DNA of 64,000 nucleotides, taken from Dyella jiangningensis (GTDB lineage Bacteria; Pseudomonadota; Gammaproteobacteria; Xanthomonadales; Rhodanobacteraceae). Each line of letters begins with the position of its first letter. Positions within the stretch are counted from its first letter, which is position 1. The position numbers and the translations under genes were made by a program. The stretch spans positions 2,406,772-2,470,771 of the forward strand of contig CP007444.1 of assembly GCA_000632805.1 (NCBI GenBank), given 5' to 3'. This document shows, piece after piece, positions 32,755 through 43,409 of this stretch. Below the pieces are notes generated by a model. It searched no databases. It was given only the letters and a program-made list of their open reading frames with translations, and was not told the origin of the DNA.

Positions 32755-33389
32755 CAGATGGCTCCCCGCAGGTAGACAAAGGTGAACACGCAGATCCAGA
32801 CGATGTCCAGGAAGTGCCAGAACAGGCTCAGGCACGACAGGCGTCGGCGGTTCGCGTCATCAAGGCCGTGGCGACGGATCATGTCCATCATTACCACCAG
32901 CCAGATCAGGCCGCAGGTGACGTGCAGGCCGTGCGTACCCACCAGAGTGAAGTAGCTGGACAGGAAGGCGCTGGTGCTCGGGCCCGCGCCTTCATGGATC
33001 AGCTTGGCGAACTCGTAAACTTCCATGCCGATGAAGCCGGCACCGAACACGAAGGTCACCGCCAGCCATGCCAGCAGCTTGCCCTTCTGGCCGGCATGCA
33101 TGTTGAGCATGGCCATGCCGAAGGTGACCGAGGAGATCAGCAGCAGCATGGTTTCGCCGAGCACGTACGGCAGCTCGAACAATTCCTTGCCGGTGGGACC
33201 GCCTGCCGTGCTGTTGGCCAGCACGGCAAACGTCGCGAACAGGCCCGAGAAGATCAGGCAGTCGCTCATCAGATAGATCCAGAACCCCAGCAGGGTCTTG
33301 GATCCATCGTCGTGGTGGTGATGATCGACGCCGCCACCGTGGACGTCGTCGAGTGCGCCGTGGGAGACGCGAACTGCGGTACTGCTCAT
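32754..33389 (-). CDS. cyoC: Cytochrome bo3 ubiquinol oxidase subunit III
   Basis: A 211-residue subunit with five transmembrane helices. It begins with a His-rich segment ([15 protein letters not shown]), then the conserved [20 protein letters not shown] and [16 protein letters not shown]. It ends [10 protein letters not shown], as in other CyoC. It is coupled to cyoD and lies three bases after cyoB. Confidence 0.95.
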   Translation of the reverse strand: MSSTAVRVSHGALDDVHGGGVDHHHHDDGSKTLLGFWIYLMSDCLIFSGLFATFAVLANSTAGGPTGKELFELPYVLGETMLLLISSVTFGMAMLNMHAGQKGKLLAWLAVTFVFGAGFIGMEVYEFAKLIHEGAGPSTSAFLSSYFTLVGTHGLHVTCGLIWLVVMMDMIRRHGLDDANRRRLSCLSLFWHFLDIVWICVFTFVYLRGAI

Positions 33390-33392
33390 GGG

Positions 33393-35417
33393 TTACGCCA
33401 CCTTCTGACGCTGGGGCGCCGCCACCGGAGCCACCTGCGTGGTCTGGACCTGCTGCAGCTTGGCGTGGCGCGAACGCTCAATCTTCTCGACCTCGACCGC
33501 CGGCACCCAGTAATCGATGTCGCGGTCGTAGGCGCGGACGATGAACGCGGCCACCATGCCGACGAGGCCCGCGGCGGCCATCCACCAGATGTGCCACACG
33601 AGCGCAAAGCCCAGGACCGTACCGAACGCGCCCATCACCACACCGACGCCGGTGTTGCGGGGCATATGAATGTCTTCGTACTTGGCAGGTTGCACGTAAG
33701 CGACTCCGTTTTGTTTGTCTTCCCAGAACTGATCCAACTCACGCACCTGCGGAAGCGTGGCGAAGTTGTAGAACGGGGCGGGAGAACTGATGGACCATTC
33801 GAGCGTGCGGCCACCCCACGGGTCGCCACTGGGATCGGTGAGCTTCTTGCGGTCGCGGATGGATACGTAGAACTGCACGAGGGTGCAGAAGATGCCCACC
33901 GCGATGACGGCGGCGCCGAGCGCGGCGACGATCAGGTACGGCTGCCAGTCCGGGTTGGCGTAGTGGTTCATGCGACGCGTCATGCCCTTCAGGCCCAGCA
34001 CGTACAGCGGCGCGAAGGCCAGCCAGAAACCCACCAGCCAGCACCAGAACGATGCCTTGCCCCAGAACTCGTTGAGGCGGAAACCGAAGGCCTTCGGGAA
34101 CCAGTAGTTGATCGCCGCGAACACGCCGAACACCACGCCGCCGATGATCACGTTATGGAAGTGCGCGATCAGGAACACGCTGTTGTGCAGGACGAAGTCC
34201 GCACCCGGCACGGCCAGCAGCACGCCGGTGACGCCGCCGATCACGAAGGTGACCATGAAGCCCACCGTCCACAGCATCGGCACGTTGTACTCGACGCGGC
34301 CGCGGAACATGGTGAACAGCCAGTTGAACAGCTTCGCGCCGGTGGGCACCGAGATGATCATCGTCGTGATGCCGAAGAAGGCATTGACGTTGGCGCCCGA
34401 GCCCATGGTGAAGAAGTGGTGCAGCCACACCACGAACGACAGCACGCCGATGCACGAGGTGGCGTACACCATCGATTTGTAGCCGAACAGCGGCTTCTTG
34501 GAGAACGTGGCGACGATTTCCGAGTACGCGCCGAAGCACGGCAGGATCAGGATGTAGACCTCCGGGTGACCCCAGATCCAGATCATGTTCACGTACATCA
34601 TGGCGTTGCCGCCAAGCTCGTTCGTGAAGAAGTGCATGTCGAGGTAGCGATCGGCCGTGAGCAGCGCGAGCGTCACCGTCAGGATTGGAAACGCGGCCAC
34701 GATCAGGATATTGGTGACCAGCGACGTCCAGGTGAACACCGGCATCTGCATCAGCTTCATGCCGGGCGCGCGCATCTTCATGATGGTCACGATGAAGTTG
34801 ATGCCGCTCAGCGTGGTGCCAAGGCCGGACAACTGCAGCGACCAGATGTAGTAGTCGACGCCTACGGTGGGGCTGTATTTGATGCCCGACAGCGGCGGAT
34901 ACGCCAGCCAGCCGGTGGCGGCGAAGTCACCGACGAACAGCGACACCATCACCAGCACCACGCCCGACACGAACAGCCAGAAGCTGAGTGAGTTGAGGAA
35001 AGGATAGGCGACGTCACGCGCCCCGATCTGCAGCGGCACCACCAGGTTCATCAGACCCGTGATGAACGGCATCGCCACGAAGAAGATCATGATCACGCCG
35101 TGGGCGGTGAACACCTGATCGAAGTGGTGCGGCGGCAGGTAACCGGCGGCATCGGAGGCGGCCATGGCCTGCTGCAGGCGCATCATGATCGCGTCGGAGA
35201 AGCCGCGCAGCAGCATTACCAGCGCCACGATGATGTACATGATGCCAATCTTCTTGTGATCCACCGAGGTGAACCACTCCTTCCACAGGTAGCCCCACAG
35301 ACGGTACTTGGTCACGACGGCAAACATCGCCAGACCACCAAGGATGACGGCGGCGAGCGTGCCCATCACGATCGGCTCGTGATACGGAATCGCGTCAAGG
35401 GTGAGCTTTCCAAACAT
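33393..35417 (-). CDS. cyoB: Cytochrome bo3 ubiquinol oxidase subunit I
   Basis: A 674-residue heme-copper oxidase subunit with about 15 transmembrane helices. It reduces O2 to water with electrons from ubiquinol and pumps protons. The CuB/Tyr region reads [13 protein letters not shown] and further heme and CuB ligands are in WLHHFFTMG and HFHNVIIGG. Length matches E. coli CyoB (663). It sits three bases after cyoA and encodes the catalytic core. Confidence 0.98.
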   Translation of the reverse strand: MFGKLTLDAIPYHEPIVMGTLAAVILGGLAMFAVVTKYRLWGYLWKEWFTSVDHKKIGIMYIIVALVMLLRGFSDAIMMRLQQAMAASDAAGYLPPHHFDQVFTAHGVIMIFFVAMPFITGLMNLVVPLQIGARDVAYPFLNSLSFWLFVSGVVLVMVSLFVGDFAATGWLAYPPLSGIKYSPTVGVDYYIWSLQLSGLGTTLSGINFIVTIMKMRAPGMKLMQMPVFTWTSLVTNILIVAAFPILTVTLALLTADRYLDMHFFTNELGGNAMMYVNMIWIWGHPEVYILILPCFGAYSEIVATFSKKPLFGYKSMVYATSCIGVLSFVVWLHHFFTMGSGANVNAFFGITTMIISVPTGAKLFNWLFTMFRGRVEYNVPMLWTVGFMVTFVIGGVTGVLLAVPGADFVLHNSVFLIAHFHNVIIGGVVFGVFAAINYWFPKAFGFRLNEFWGKASFWCWLVGFWLAFAPLYVLGLKGMTRRMNHYANPDWQPYLIVAALGAAVIAVGIFCTLVQFYVSIRDRKKLTDPSGDPWGGRTLEWSISSPAPFYNFATLPQVRELDQFWEDKQNGVAYVQPAKYEDIHMPRNTGVGVVMGAFGTVLGFALVWHIWWMAAAGLVGMVAAFIVRAYDRDIDYWVPAVEVEKIERSRHAKLQQVQTTQVAPVAAPQRQKVA

Positions 35418-35420
35418 GGC

Positions 35421-36389
35421 TTACTTCTCTGCCTGAGTCGGGGTGGTGTTCGAGGACACGGCGTCACCGTCCTCGTGGTGGTGCATGTCCATCGGCATGT
35501 CGGCCTGCGACATGTCGTGATGCGAATCCTTCGGCATCTCGCCGTGCGCCATGTCATCCATGTGCTTGTTGACCACGCTGGTGAACAGGCCCGGCGCCAC
35601 CTGGCCGTAGTACGACACCGGCACCTTCTGGCTCGGCTGCGCCAGCGTGTTGTAGCTCTCGCCATCCAGCGTGACCTGCGCGGCCTTGGCCTTGGCGATC
35701 CAGTCCTTGAAGCCATCTTCCGAGGTGGCGATGGCCTTGAAATGCATGTCCGAGAAGCCCTCGCCGCTGAAGTTGGTCGAAAGGCCTTCGTAGCTGCCCG
35801 GTTCGCGCGCGATCAGGTGCAGCTTGGTCTCCATGCCGGCCATCGCGTAGATCTGGCTGCCCAGCTGCGGGATGAAGAACGCATTCATCACCGAATCGGA
35901 AGTGATCTGGAAATTCACCGGGCGATCGACCGGGAAGGCCAGCTCGTTGACCGAGGCCACGCCGTACTCGGGATAGACGAACAGCCACTTCCAATCCATC
36001 GACACGACCTGCACCGTCACCGGCGTGGCCTCGGAGTCCAGCGGCTTGTATGGATCCAGCGCGTGCGAACTGGTCCAGGTGATGGTCGCGAGGATGACGA
36101 TGATGATGGCCGGGATGGTCCACACCACCAGCTCGATCTTGGTCGAGTGCGACCAGTTCGGCGTGTAGGTCGCCTTCTTATTGCCCGAGCGGTAGCGCCA
36201 GGGGAACCACAGGGTCATCGCGATGACCGGAATCGCCACGATGGCCATCAGGCCCAGCGCGATCAGGATGAGGGACTTCTCATGGGCGCCGATGTCACCC
36301 TTCGGGGTGAGCACTTCCATGTTGCAACCGCTGAGCAGCACGGCGACGCCAACGCTTGCGTAGCGCAAGCGCGAAAGGAGGGAATGCAT
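35421..36389 (-). CDS. cyoA: Cytochrome bo3 ubiquinol oxidase subunit II
   Basis: A 322-residue lipoprotein-type subunit with a signal peptide (LLSGCNM lipobox), two transmembrane helices (about 42-65 and 88-110) and a periplasmic cupredoxin-like domain without a CuA site. The conserved QVVSMDWKWLFVYPEYG and GEGFSDMHFKAIA are present. The last ~48 residues are unusual: His/Met rich (KHMDDMAHGEMPKDSHHDM, then MHHHEDGD), suggesting metal binding. The ATG at 36389 is chosen; a GTG at 36395 with a nearby CAGG is possible. It starts the cyo operon; no cyoE is in the window. Confidence 0.94.
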   Translation of the reverse strand: MHSLLSRLRYASVGVAVLLSGCNMEVLTPKGDIGAHEKSLILIALGLMAIVAIPVIAMTLWFPWRYRSGNKKATYTPNWSHSTKIELVVWTIPAIIIVILATITWTSSHALDPYKPLDSEATPVTVQVVSMDWKWLFVYPEYGVASVNELAFPVDRPVNFQITSDSVMNAFFIPQLGSQIYAMAGMETKLHLIAREPGSYEGLSTNFSGEGFSDMHFKAIATSEDGFKDWIAKAKAAQVTLDGESYNTLAQPSQKVPVSYYGQVAPGLFTSVVNKHMDDMAHGEMPKDSHHDMSQADMPMDMHHHEDGDAVSSNTTPTQAEK

Positions 36390-36612
36390 GTTCACGAACA
36401 ACCTGGGGGCACTGCGTGGGGACGGGGCATGCTAACGGCATGTCGCGCGGGTTTGAACGCCTCCGAGACACAATGTCGCAGCTGAAAATTCTTGCGCAGA
36501 CGACTGCGGCGGCTTGACACAAGAATGCAAGAGCCAGCACCCGCTTTTCGGCCGCCAAAACAGCAAAAAATGCCGTGAATCGCGGCCATCGGCGCCCTGC
36601 TACCATGCCGCG

Positions 36613-38415
36613 ATGGAAACCACCACGCCCTCCAAACTGGCTGCCCTACGCCAGGCGATGCAACAGCACGGCATTACCGCCTGCCTGATTCCGAGTGCCG
36701 ACCCACATCTCTCCGAATATCTGCCGGCCCATTGGGAAGCCCGTGCCTGGTTGTCGGGCTTCGCGGGTTCTGCAGGCACGCTGGTGGTGACGCCAAATCA
36801 CGCCGGGCTGTGGACCGACTCGCGCTACTTCGCCCAGGCCGCGCAGCAGTTGACCGGAAGCGGCATCGAGCTGATGAAGCAGCGGGTGGCACACGCCCCG
36901 GAACACATCGAGTGGCTGCTGCAAACCCTGAAGCCCGGCCAGGTCCTCGCCGTCGCAGGTGACAGCGTGTCGCTGGCCACGGCGCGCAACCTCGAGCGCC
37001 GACTGCAGGCCATCGATGCACGCCTGCGTACCGACCTGGATCTGCCTGGCCAGATCTGGCCCGACCGCCCCGCCCTGCCCACGGCACCCGTGACGGAGCA
37101 TCCGCCGCGTTTTGCCACACAGCCTCGCAGCGACAAACTGGCGCGCCTGCGCACCGCCATGCGCAAGCTCGGCGCCACGCACCATCTGGTATCGAGCCTG
37201 GACGACATCGCCTGGCTCACCAACCTGCGCGGCAGCGACGTGGAGTGCAACCCGGTCTTCCTTACACACATGCTGGTGCAGGCGGAAGGCCACGCGACGC
37301 TGTTCGTTGGACGCGGCAAGTTCACCGACGCATTGGTGCAGTCGCTGGCTGCTGACGGCGTGCGTATCGCCGACTACACCACGATCACCGACGCGCTGTC
37401 CGAGCTGGGCGCGAATGATCGCCTGCTGTTGGACAGCAGCCGTGTCGTGGTGGCGGTGGCCTTGGCCATTCCGCCGAAGGTGCCGCTCGTCGAAGCAGCC
37501 AACCCCACCACGCTGTTCAAGGCGCGCAAGACCGAGCCCGAGCTCGACCACATCCGCGACGCGATGCGCCGCGACGGCGCCGCCCTGGCGCGCGCGTTTC
37601 GCCGGCTGGAGGAACGCGTCAATGCCGGCATGCGCCAGACCGAACTCGATGTCGACGCCCTGCTGCGCGAAGAACGCTCGGCCCAGCCGGATTTCGTGGG
37701 CGAGAGCTTTTCCACCATCGCCGGCTACCAGGCGAACGGCGCGCTGCCGCATTACCGCGCCACGCCCGAATCGCACAGCACGCTCAAGCCGCAGGGCCTG
37801 CTGCTGGTCGACTCCGGCGGTCAGTACCTGGGCGGCACCACCGACGTCACCCGTGTGCTCGCGCTCGGGGAAACCACCGCCGAGCAGCGCCGCGACAGCA
37901 CCCTGGTGATGAAGGGCATGATCGCCCTGAGCCGCGCCCGCTTCCCCAAGGGCGCCAGCGGCCCGCAGCTCGATGCCCTCGCCCGCGCGCCGCTCTGGGC
38001 CAGCGGCATGGACTATGGCCACGGCACCGGCCACGGCGTGGGCTACTTCCTCAATGTGCACGAGGGCCCGCACGGCATCCGCCCACCCGTCTCGGGCGCG
38101 ACGCTGGTTTCGCTGGAGCCGGGCATGATCACCTCGATCGAGCCGGGCCTGTACAAACCCGGCCGCCATGGCATCCGCCACGAGAACCTGGCCGTGGTGG
38201 TCGAGGCTGACAAGACCGAATTCGGCGAGTACTACGCCTTCGAGACCCTGACCCTATGCCCGTTCGACCGCCGCGCGCTGGAACCGGGCCTGCTCAACCC
38301 CGAGGAGCGCGCCTGGCTGGACGACTATCACGCCACCGTACGCGCCGCCCTGGCACCCTTGCTGGAGGATGCCGACCTTGCCTGGCTGGAGCGGCATTGC
38401 GCGCCGCTGGGGTGA
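36613..38415 (+). CDS. Aminopeptidase P family protein (M24B, Xaa-Pro aminopeptidase)
   Basis: A 600-residue M24 metallopeptidase of the long aminopeptidase-P type that removes N-terminal residues before proline. Two creatinase N-like domains (about 8-290) precede the pita-bread catalytic domain (about 300-540). Metal ligands are in VDSGGQYLGGTTDVTR, GHGTGHGVGYFLNVHEGP and TSIEPGLYKPG. The length and C-terminal extension fit the 600-residue class. The ATG at 36613 gives METTTPSKLAAL; the divergent cyo operon lies 224 bases upstream. Confidence 0.94.
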   Translation: METTTPSKLAALRQAMQQHGITACLIPSADPHLSEYLPAHWEARAWLSGFAGSAGTLVVTPNHAGLWTDSRYFAQAAQQLTGSGIELMKQRVAHAPEHIEWLLQTLKPGQVLAVAGDSVSLATARNLERRLQAIDARLRTDLDLPGQIWPDRPALPTAPVTEHPPRFATQPRSDKLARLRTAMRKLGATHHLVSSLDDIAWLTNLRGSDVECNPVFLTHMLVQAEGHATLFVGRGKFTDALVQSLAADGVRIADYTTITDALSELGANDRLLLDSSRVVVAVALAIPPKVPLVEAANPTTLFKARKTEPELDHIRDAMRRDGAALARAFRRLEERVNAGMRQTELDVDALLREERSAQPDFVGESFSTIAGYQANGALPHYRATPESHSTLKPQGLLLVDSGGQYLGGTTDVTRVLALGETTAEQRRDSTLVMKGMIALSRARFPKGASGPQLDALARAPLWASGMDYGHGTGHGVGYFLNVHEGPHGIRPPVSGATLVSLEPGMITSIEPGLYKPGRHGIRHENLAVVVEADKTEFGEYYAFETLTLCPFDRRALEPGLLNPEERAWLDDYHATVRAALAPLLEDADLAWLERHCAPLG

Positions 38416-38431
38416 CGCCACACCTATTAGC

Positions 38432-38513
38432 TGTGGGAGCGCACCCTGTGCGCGACCGCGGAGTGGAAGGTTGCAGCTCCGTAAGGTTGTCGCGCACAGG
38501 GTGCGCTCCCACA
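38432..38513. repeat. Extragenic palindrome, complete two-arm copy
   Basis: TGTGGGAGCGCACCCTGTGC followed by GCGAC and its reverse complement (end GTGCGCTCCCACA) enclose about 32 bases. It sits 17 bases after the aminopeptidase stop. Confidence 0.9.
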
Positions 38514-38603
38514 TATATGCGGCAAGGCCTGCCGCCCCAACCCTTGACCTCCCCGCCCGGGCAACCCATCCTCCCGCGCCTGACCTGAGCCGAATCCTCC
38601 CGC

Positions 38604-40493
38604 ATGAGCAGTCGTTACAACGCCGCCGACATTGAAGTCCTCTCTGGCCTTGACCCGGTCAAGCGCCGCCCCGGCATGTACACGGACACCTCCCGCCCGA
38701 ACCACCTGGCGCAGGAAGTGATCGACAACTCGGTGGACGAGGCCCTCGCCGGCCACGCCAAGTCGCTGGAAGTGATCGTGCACACCGACGGCTCGGTGGA
38801 GGTCACCGACGATGGCCGCGGCATGCCGGTGGACATCCACCCGGAAGAAGGCGTGCCGGGCGTCGAGCTGATCCTCACGCGCCTGCATGCGGGCGGCAAG
38901 TTCTCCGGCAAGAACTACAACTTCTCCGGCGGCCTGCACGGCGTGGGCGTGTCGGTGGTGAACGCGCTGTCCAACCGCGTGGAAGTGACCATCCGCCGCG
39001 ATGGCAATGAATACCGCATGGCCTTCGAGAACGGTGACCGCGCCAGCGAGCTCGACGTGATCGGCACGGTGCCCAAGAAGAAGACCGGCACCACCGTGCG
39101 CTTTTGGGCCGACCCCAAGTACTTCGACTCGCCGAAGATCTCGCTGGGCAAGCTGCGCCACCTGCTGCGCGCCAAGGCCGTGCTTTGCGCCGGCCTGAGT
39201 GTGAAGCTGGTCGACGAGGCCACCGGCGAGGTCAACGAGTGGTACTACGAGGACGGCCTGCGCGATTACCTGCGCGACGAGCTGTCCGGTGCCGAAGCTA
39301 TTCCCGCCGAGCTGTTCGTGCACCACGTGCAGCGCGAGGCCGACGGCCTCGACGTGGCCCTGGCCTGGCTGCCGGAAGGCGAGCTGGTGCAGGAAAGCTA
39401 CGTCAACCTGATTCCCACCGCGCAGGGCGGCACCCACGTGAACGGCCTGCGCTCGGGCCTCACCAATGCCATCCGCGAGTTCTGCGACATCCGCAACCTG
39501 CTGCCGCGTGGCGTAAAGCTGGCGCCGGAAGACGTATGGGAGCGCCTCGCCTTCGTGCTGTCGGCCAAGCTGCAGGATCCGCAGTTCGCCGGCCAGACCA
39601 AGGAACGCCTGTCCTCGCGCAACGCCGCGGGCATGGTGGAAGGCGTCATCCACGACGCCTTCAGCCTGTGGCTCAATCAGCACGTGGATCTCGGCGAACG
39701 CATCGCCCAACTCGCCATCGAGCGCGCCAGCGCGCGCCTGAAAGCCGCCAAGCAGGTGGTGCGCAAGAAGATCACCCAGGGCCCCGCCCTGCCTGGCAAG
39801 CTCGCCGACTGCACCGCCACCGACCTCACCCGCACCGAGCTGTTCCTGGTGGAAGGCGACTCCGCCGGCGGCAGCGCCAAGCAGGCGCGCGACAAGGAAT
39901 TCCAGGCGATCCTTCCGCTGCGCGGCAAGATCCTCAACACCTGGGAAGTGGAATCGACCTCAGTGCTCGCGTCCGAAGAAGTACACAACCTCGCCGTCGC
40001 CATCGGCTGCGATCCGGGCAAGGATGACCTCAGCGGTCTGCGCTACGGCAAGGTGATCATCCTCGCCGATGCCGACTCCGACGGCCTGCACATCGCCACG
40101 CTGTTGAGCGCCTTGTTCCTCAAGCACTTCCCGTCGCTGGTGCGCGAAGGCCACGTGTTCGTCGCCATGCCGCCGCTGTTCCGCGTGGACGTGGGCAAGC
40201 AGGTGTTCTACTGCCTGGACGAAAACGAAAAGAACGCGATGCTCGAGCGCATCCAGCGCGAGAAGATGAAGGGCCAGGTCAGCACCACCCGCTTCAAGGG
40301 CCTGGGTGAAATGAACCCCTCGCAGCTGCGCGAGTCGACCATCCATCCCGACACGCGCCGCCTGGTGCAGCTCACCGTCGACACCGACGACGGCACCACC
40401 AAGCTGATGGACATGCTGCTGGCCAAGAAGCGCGCCAGCGACCGCAAGGCATGGCTGGAAGAAAAGGGCGACCTGGCAACGCTGGAAGTCTGA
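38604..40493 (+). CDS. parE: DNA topoisomerase IV subunit B
   Basis: A 629-residue GHKL ATPase subunit of the type II topoisomerase that decatenates daughter chromosomes. The ATP site includes EVIDNSVDEAL and TDDGRGMPVD; the TOPRIM domain carries LVEGDSAGGSAKQARD and ADADSDGLHI. The order and length are those of ParE, not GyrB (which is longer, about 800). parC is not in the window. The C-terminus ends LATLEV. Confidence 0.97.
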   Translation: MSSRYNAADIEVLSGLDPVKRRPGMYTDTSRPNHLAQEVIDNSVDEALAGHAKSLEVIVHTDGSVEVTDDGRGMPVDIHPEEGVPGVELILTRLHAGGKFSGKNYNFSGGLHGVGVSVVNALSNRVEVTIRRDGNEYRMAFENGDRASELDVIGTVPKKKTGTTVRFWADPKYFDSPKISLGKLRHLLRAKAVLCAGLSVKLVDEATGEVNEWYYEDGLRDYLRDELSGAEAIPAELFVHHVQREADGLDVALAWLPEGELVQESYVNLIPTAQGGTHVNGLRSGLTNAIREFCDIRNLLPRGVKLAPEDVWERLAFVLSAKLQDPQFAGQTKERLSSRNAAGMVEGVIHDAFSLWLNQHVDLGERIAQLAIERASARLKAAKQVVRKKITQGPALPGKLADCTATDLTRTELFLVEGDSAGGSAKQARDKEFQAILPLRGKILNTWEVESTSVLASEEVHNLAVAIGCDPGKDDLSGLRYGKVIILADADSDGLHIATLLSALFLKHFPSLVREGHVFVAMPPLFRVDVGKQVFYCLDENEKNAMLERIQREKMKGQVSTTRFKGLGEMNPSQLRESTIHPDTRRLVQLTVDTDDGTTKLMDMLLAKKRASDRKAWLEEKGDLATLEV

Positions 40494-40506
40494 GCCTTCG
40501 CTTCAC

Positions 40507-40663
40507 TCCCTCTCCCCTCCGGGCGACCCGAAGGTAGTCCCCGTGCGAGACAGAGCCGGGGTGAGGGGCCAGTCTTGCGATAAGAGTAGATTCGAGCCGG
40601 CTTTTATGAAGTCCGCCGCAAGCACCCGCCCCTCACCTCGATCCTCTCCCCAGAGGGGAGAGG
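40507..40663. repeat. Nested inverted-repeat element rich in CCCTCTCCCC
   Basis: Outer arms CCCTCTCCCCTC (40507-40518) and GAGGGGAGAGG (40653-40663) and inner arms GGGGTGAGGGGC (40558-40569) and GCCCCTCAC (40628-40636) form a two-stem structure. It also includes GACCCGAAGGTAGTCCCCGT (40525-40544), a relative of the 25-base repeat at 18955. It lies between parE and the PLP enzyme. Confidence 0.7.
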
Positions 40664-40724
40664 AAGAAATCCTGCACTGATCGACGTCAACGCCCCACTC
40701 ACACCTGGGCGATAGACTGCTTGA

Positions 40725-41795
40725 ATGCACACCGCCTGGACCCGCCAAGCCGTCCAAGTCCTCGAGTCCGAAGCGAACCGCTCGGCCGACACGCACCTGA
40801 TCCGCCTGGATCTCCCCGCCTTCCCTGGCATTCCGCTGTACCTCAAGGACGAATCCGTCCATCCCACCGGCAGCCTCAAGCACCGGCTGGCGCGTTCGCT
40901 GTTCCTGTACGCCATCTGCAACGGCTGGCTGCAGGCGGAACAACCCGTGGTGGAAGCCTCCAGCGGCAGCACCGCCATTTCCGAGGCGTATTTCGCGCGC
41001 CTCCTCGGCCTGCCCTTCTTCGCGGTGATGCCGCGCAGCACCTCGCGAGACAAGGTGGCGCAGATCGAATTCTTCGGCGGCCATTGCCATTTCATCGATG
41101 ACACGGACGTGTACGGCGCCGCACAGCGCCTCGCCGCGGCGCTCGGTGGTCATTACATGGACCAGTTCACCTACGCCGAACGCGCGACCGACTGGCGCGG
41201 CAACAACAATATCGCCGAGTCCATCTTCCGCCAGATGCAGCGCGAGCCCGATCCCGATCCTCGCTGGATCGTCGTGCCCGCTGGCACCGGCGGCACCTCG
41301 GCCACCATCGGCCGCTATATCCGCTATCGCTCCGCACAACACGCCCCGGTTCGGCTGGCTGTGGTGGACCCGGAGCATTCAGTCTTCTACGACTACTACG
41401 CGTGTCGCGACGCCAGTCTGCATTTGAACCGTGGCTCTCGCATCGAAGGCATCGGCCGCCCACGCGTGGAGCCTTCGTTCCTGCCCAGCGTGATCGACCG
41501 CATGATGCGCGTGCCCGATGCCGCCTCGATCGCCGCGCTGCGCCTGCTCGAGCAATTACTGGGTCGCCGCTGCGGCGGCTCCACCGGCACCAACCTGGTC
41601 GGCGCCCTGCAGCTGATGTCGGAGCTTCAAGAGGCCGGTGAACGCGGGCCGGTGGTCACGCTGATCTGCGACGGCGGCGATCGCTATCGCTGCTCGTATT
41701 ACAACGACGAGTGGATCGCTTCCGAAGGGTTGGACCTCGCGCCCCAGCTCGCGCGCCTGGAAGCTGTCGTGCGTGAGGGCCGCTGGATCGACTGA
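40725..41795 (+). CDS. PLP-dependent cysteine synthase family protein
   Basis: A 356-residue fold-type II PLP enzyme. The PLP Lys52 is in [12 protein letters not shown], the substrate-binding segment is [12 protein letters not shown] and the phosphate cup is [12 protein letters not shown]. These motifs resemble cysteine synthase/Cds1-type L-cysteine desulfhydrases, but substrate cannot be fixed by sequence. No ribosome site is strong; the ATG at 40725 is the only good start. The 3-hydroxyanthranilate dioxygenase gene follows 62 bases later on the same strand. Confidence 0.85.
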   Translation: MHTAWTRQAVQVLESEANRSADTHLIRLDLPAFPGIPLYLKDESVHPTGSLKHRLARSLFLYAICNGWLQAEQPVVEASSGSTAISEAYFARLLGLPFFAVMPRSTSRDKVAQIEFFGGHCHFIDDTDVYGAAQRLAAALGGHYMDQFTYAERATDWRGNNNIAESIFRQMQREPDPDPRWIVVPAGTGGTSATIGRYIRYRSAQHAPVRLAVVDPEHSVFYDYYACRDASLHLNRGSRIEGIGRPRVEPSFLPSVIDRMMRVPDAASIAALRLLEQLLGRRCGGSTGTNLVGALQLMSELQEAGERGPVVTLICDGGDRYRCSYYNDEWIASEGLDLAPQLARLEAVVREGRWID

Positions 41796-41857
41796 CAGGG
41801 TTTCCCCCTGCTCCACCGTGGCGTTATCTTGATGGCTCCCCACCATCGGACGGCGTC

Positions 41858-42379
41858 ATGTCCCTGCTGCCACCCATCGACCTGAAGCGCTGGATCGACG
41901 AGCACCGCCATCTGCTCAAGCCGCCCGTGGGCAACAAATGCATCGTCGATGGCGACTTCATCATCATGATCGTGGGCGGCCCCAACGCGCGTACCGACTA
42001 CCACTACGACGAAGGTCCCGAGTTCTTCTACCAGATCGAAGGCGAGATGGTGCTGAAGGTGCAGGACGAAGGCGTCCCACGCGACATTCCGATCCGTGCC
42101 GGCGAGGTGTTCTATCTGCCGCCTTGCGTGCCGCATTCGCCGCAGCGCATGCCGGAATCGATCGGCCTGGTGATCGAGCGTCGCCGGCTGGCCGGCGAGA
42201 AGGATGGCCTGTTGTGGTTCTGCGAGAAGTGCAACCACAAGCTGTACGAGGAGTACTTCACCCTCGATAGCATCGAGCACGATTTCCCGCCGGTGTTCGA
42301 ACGCTTCTATCGCTCGATCGATGCGCGCACCTGCGAGCAGTGCGGGCATCTCAACCCGGCGCCGGCGAAGTACGCCTGA
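41858..42379 (+). CDS. 3-hydroxyanthranilate 3,4-dioxygenase
   Basis: A 173-residue cupin enzyme that opens the ring of 3-hydroxyanthranilate in the kynurenine route to quinolinate and NAD, or in tryptophan breakdown. Fe(II) ligands are in [17 protein letters not shown] and CVPHSPQR. The bacterial second metal site is present as CEKC and CEQC near the C-terminus (rubredoxin-like). Length fits the bacterial enzymes (about 174). No other kynurenine genes are in the window. Confidence 0.95.
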   Translation: MSLLPPIDLKRWIDEHRHLLKPPVGNKCIVDGDFIIMIVGGPNARTDYHYDEGPEFFYQIEGEMVLKVQDEGVPRDIPIRAGEVFYLPPCVPHSPQRMPESIGLVIERRRLAGEKDGLLWFCEKCNHKLYEEYFTLDSIEHDFPPVFERFYRSIDARTCEQCGHLNPAPAKYA

Positions 42380-42409
42380 TCAGGGCATTTTTCCAAACCC
42401 GCTTGCATT

Positions 42410-42609
42410 GGGGGAGCGCACCCGGTGCGTGACAGCCGACGCCGCGGTCAGCAGCACCGGAACAACATTTATTGGCCGCATGAGGGCGCGTGCGTTCCAT
42501 AGGGGGGCGCATGGCCTTGACGTAATCGCGCACAGGGTGCGCTCCCACAATCTGTCGCGATTGCGATTTCGGTCGCAGCGTTGATCGCGCACTGGGTGCG
42601 CTGCTACAG
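42410..42609. repeat. Extragenic palindrome cluster (three arms)
   Basis: A left arm at about 42411-42434 (GGGGAGCGCACCCGGTGCG), a right arm at 42526-42548 (CGCGCACAGGGTGCGCTCCC) and a third, diverged arm at 42583-42609 (GCGCACTGGGTGCGCTGCTA). They lie between convergent haaO-like and NUDIX genes. Confidence 0.8.
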
Positions 42610-42635
42610 AAGGAAGGTAGGCCTGAGGAACCGTG

Positions 42636-43166
42636 TCAGCGTCGCAGCCACTTCCACGCCATGCGGCGCAGCGATTCGTCGCTTTGCGGGTCCTCGGCGA
42701 TTTCGCGGATGGAACGCCAGGCGAGCGCATGCGATTCGTCGCTGACCACGAAATCTTCGCTCGCGTCCGCATGCACGACGTAGCGCACGTCGTAGTGCCA
42801 ATGCTCCGGCTCGATGCCTCGTGCGGGAATGCGATGGCGATCCAGATCGAACGGAGTCGTCTCGACCGTGAGGCCGGTGATGCCCGACTCCTCCTCGGCT
42901 TCACGCAGCGCCACACGCGCGAGGTCGACATCGCCGTCGGCGTGGCCACCCAGCTGCAACCAGCGCCCTAGCTTGCGGTGATGGGTCAGCAATACACGTT
43001 GCCCGTCGGCACTCACCAGCCATGCGGAGCCGGTGAAATGGGCCTCCAGCGATTCGCGACGGAACCGGTGTTCGCCGCCATCGAGTAGTGCAATGAAATA
43101 CGTTACGTCATTTTCTTCCGGCCATTGCTGGCCGTAGTGCTGAAACTGCTCTGACAACATGCGCAT
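42636..43166 (-). CDS. NUDIX hydrolase
   Basis: A 176-residue NUDIX protein. The box begins GHADGDVDLARVAL and ends REAEEESGI; the REUXEEXGU part is intact, but the first Glu position of the consensus is Val (G at the right place, then V). The substrate class is unknown; family members cleave nucleoside diphosphate derivatives. GGAAG lies five bases before the ATG at 43166, and an in-frame start at 43187 is less well placed. It converges with the repeat cluster. Confidence 0.88.
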   Translation of the reverse strand: MRMLSEQFQHYGQQWPEENDVTYFIALLDGGEHRFRRESLEAHFTGSAWLVSADGQRVLLTHHRKLGRWLQLGGHADGDVDLARVALREAEEESGITGLTVETTPFDLDRHRIPARGIEPEHWHYDVRYVVHADASEDFVVSDESHALAWRSIREIAEDPQSDESLRRMAWKWLRR

Positions 43167-43409
43167 GGATGCTTCCCGACCGGCCACCGATCAACGCCTC
43201 CCGAGAGGCGGCAAACCGCGATTATTTCAGAGCTTTCCCCGACGCGCACCGCCCCACCAGACGGCCGCAGGCCGACCGCAGTGCAACTTGTACGCCCGTG
43301 CCCCGCTGGGCTATGGTGCCCCGTCGTTGCCGGGGTAGCGACGAGCAGACCGTGACGTTTGGCACGGTTACAAGCGGTAAGAACGACCACAAGGCGGTAG
43401 GGGAGACTC

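Noticed and set aside
32814-34991. Long plus-strand frame opposite cyoC and cyoB
   Set aside because: It mirrors conserved oxidase genes and gives a His/Arg/Glu/Gln-rich product with no domain; a shadow frame.
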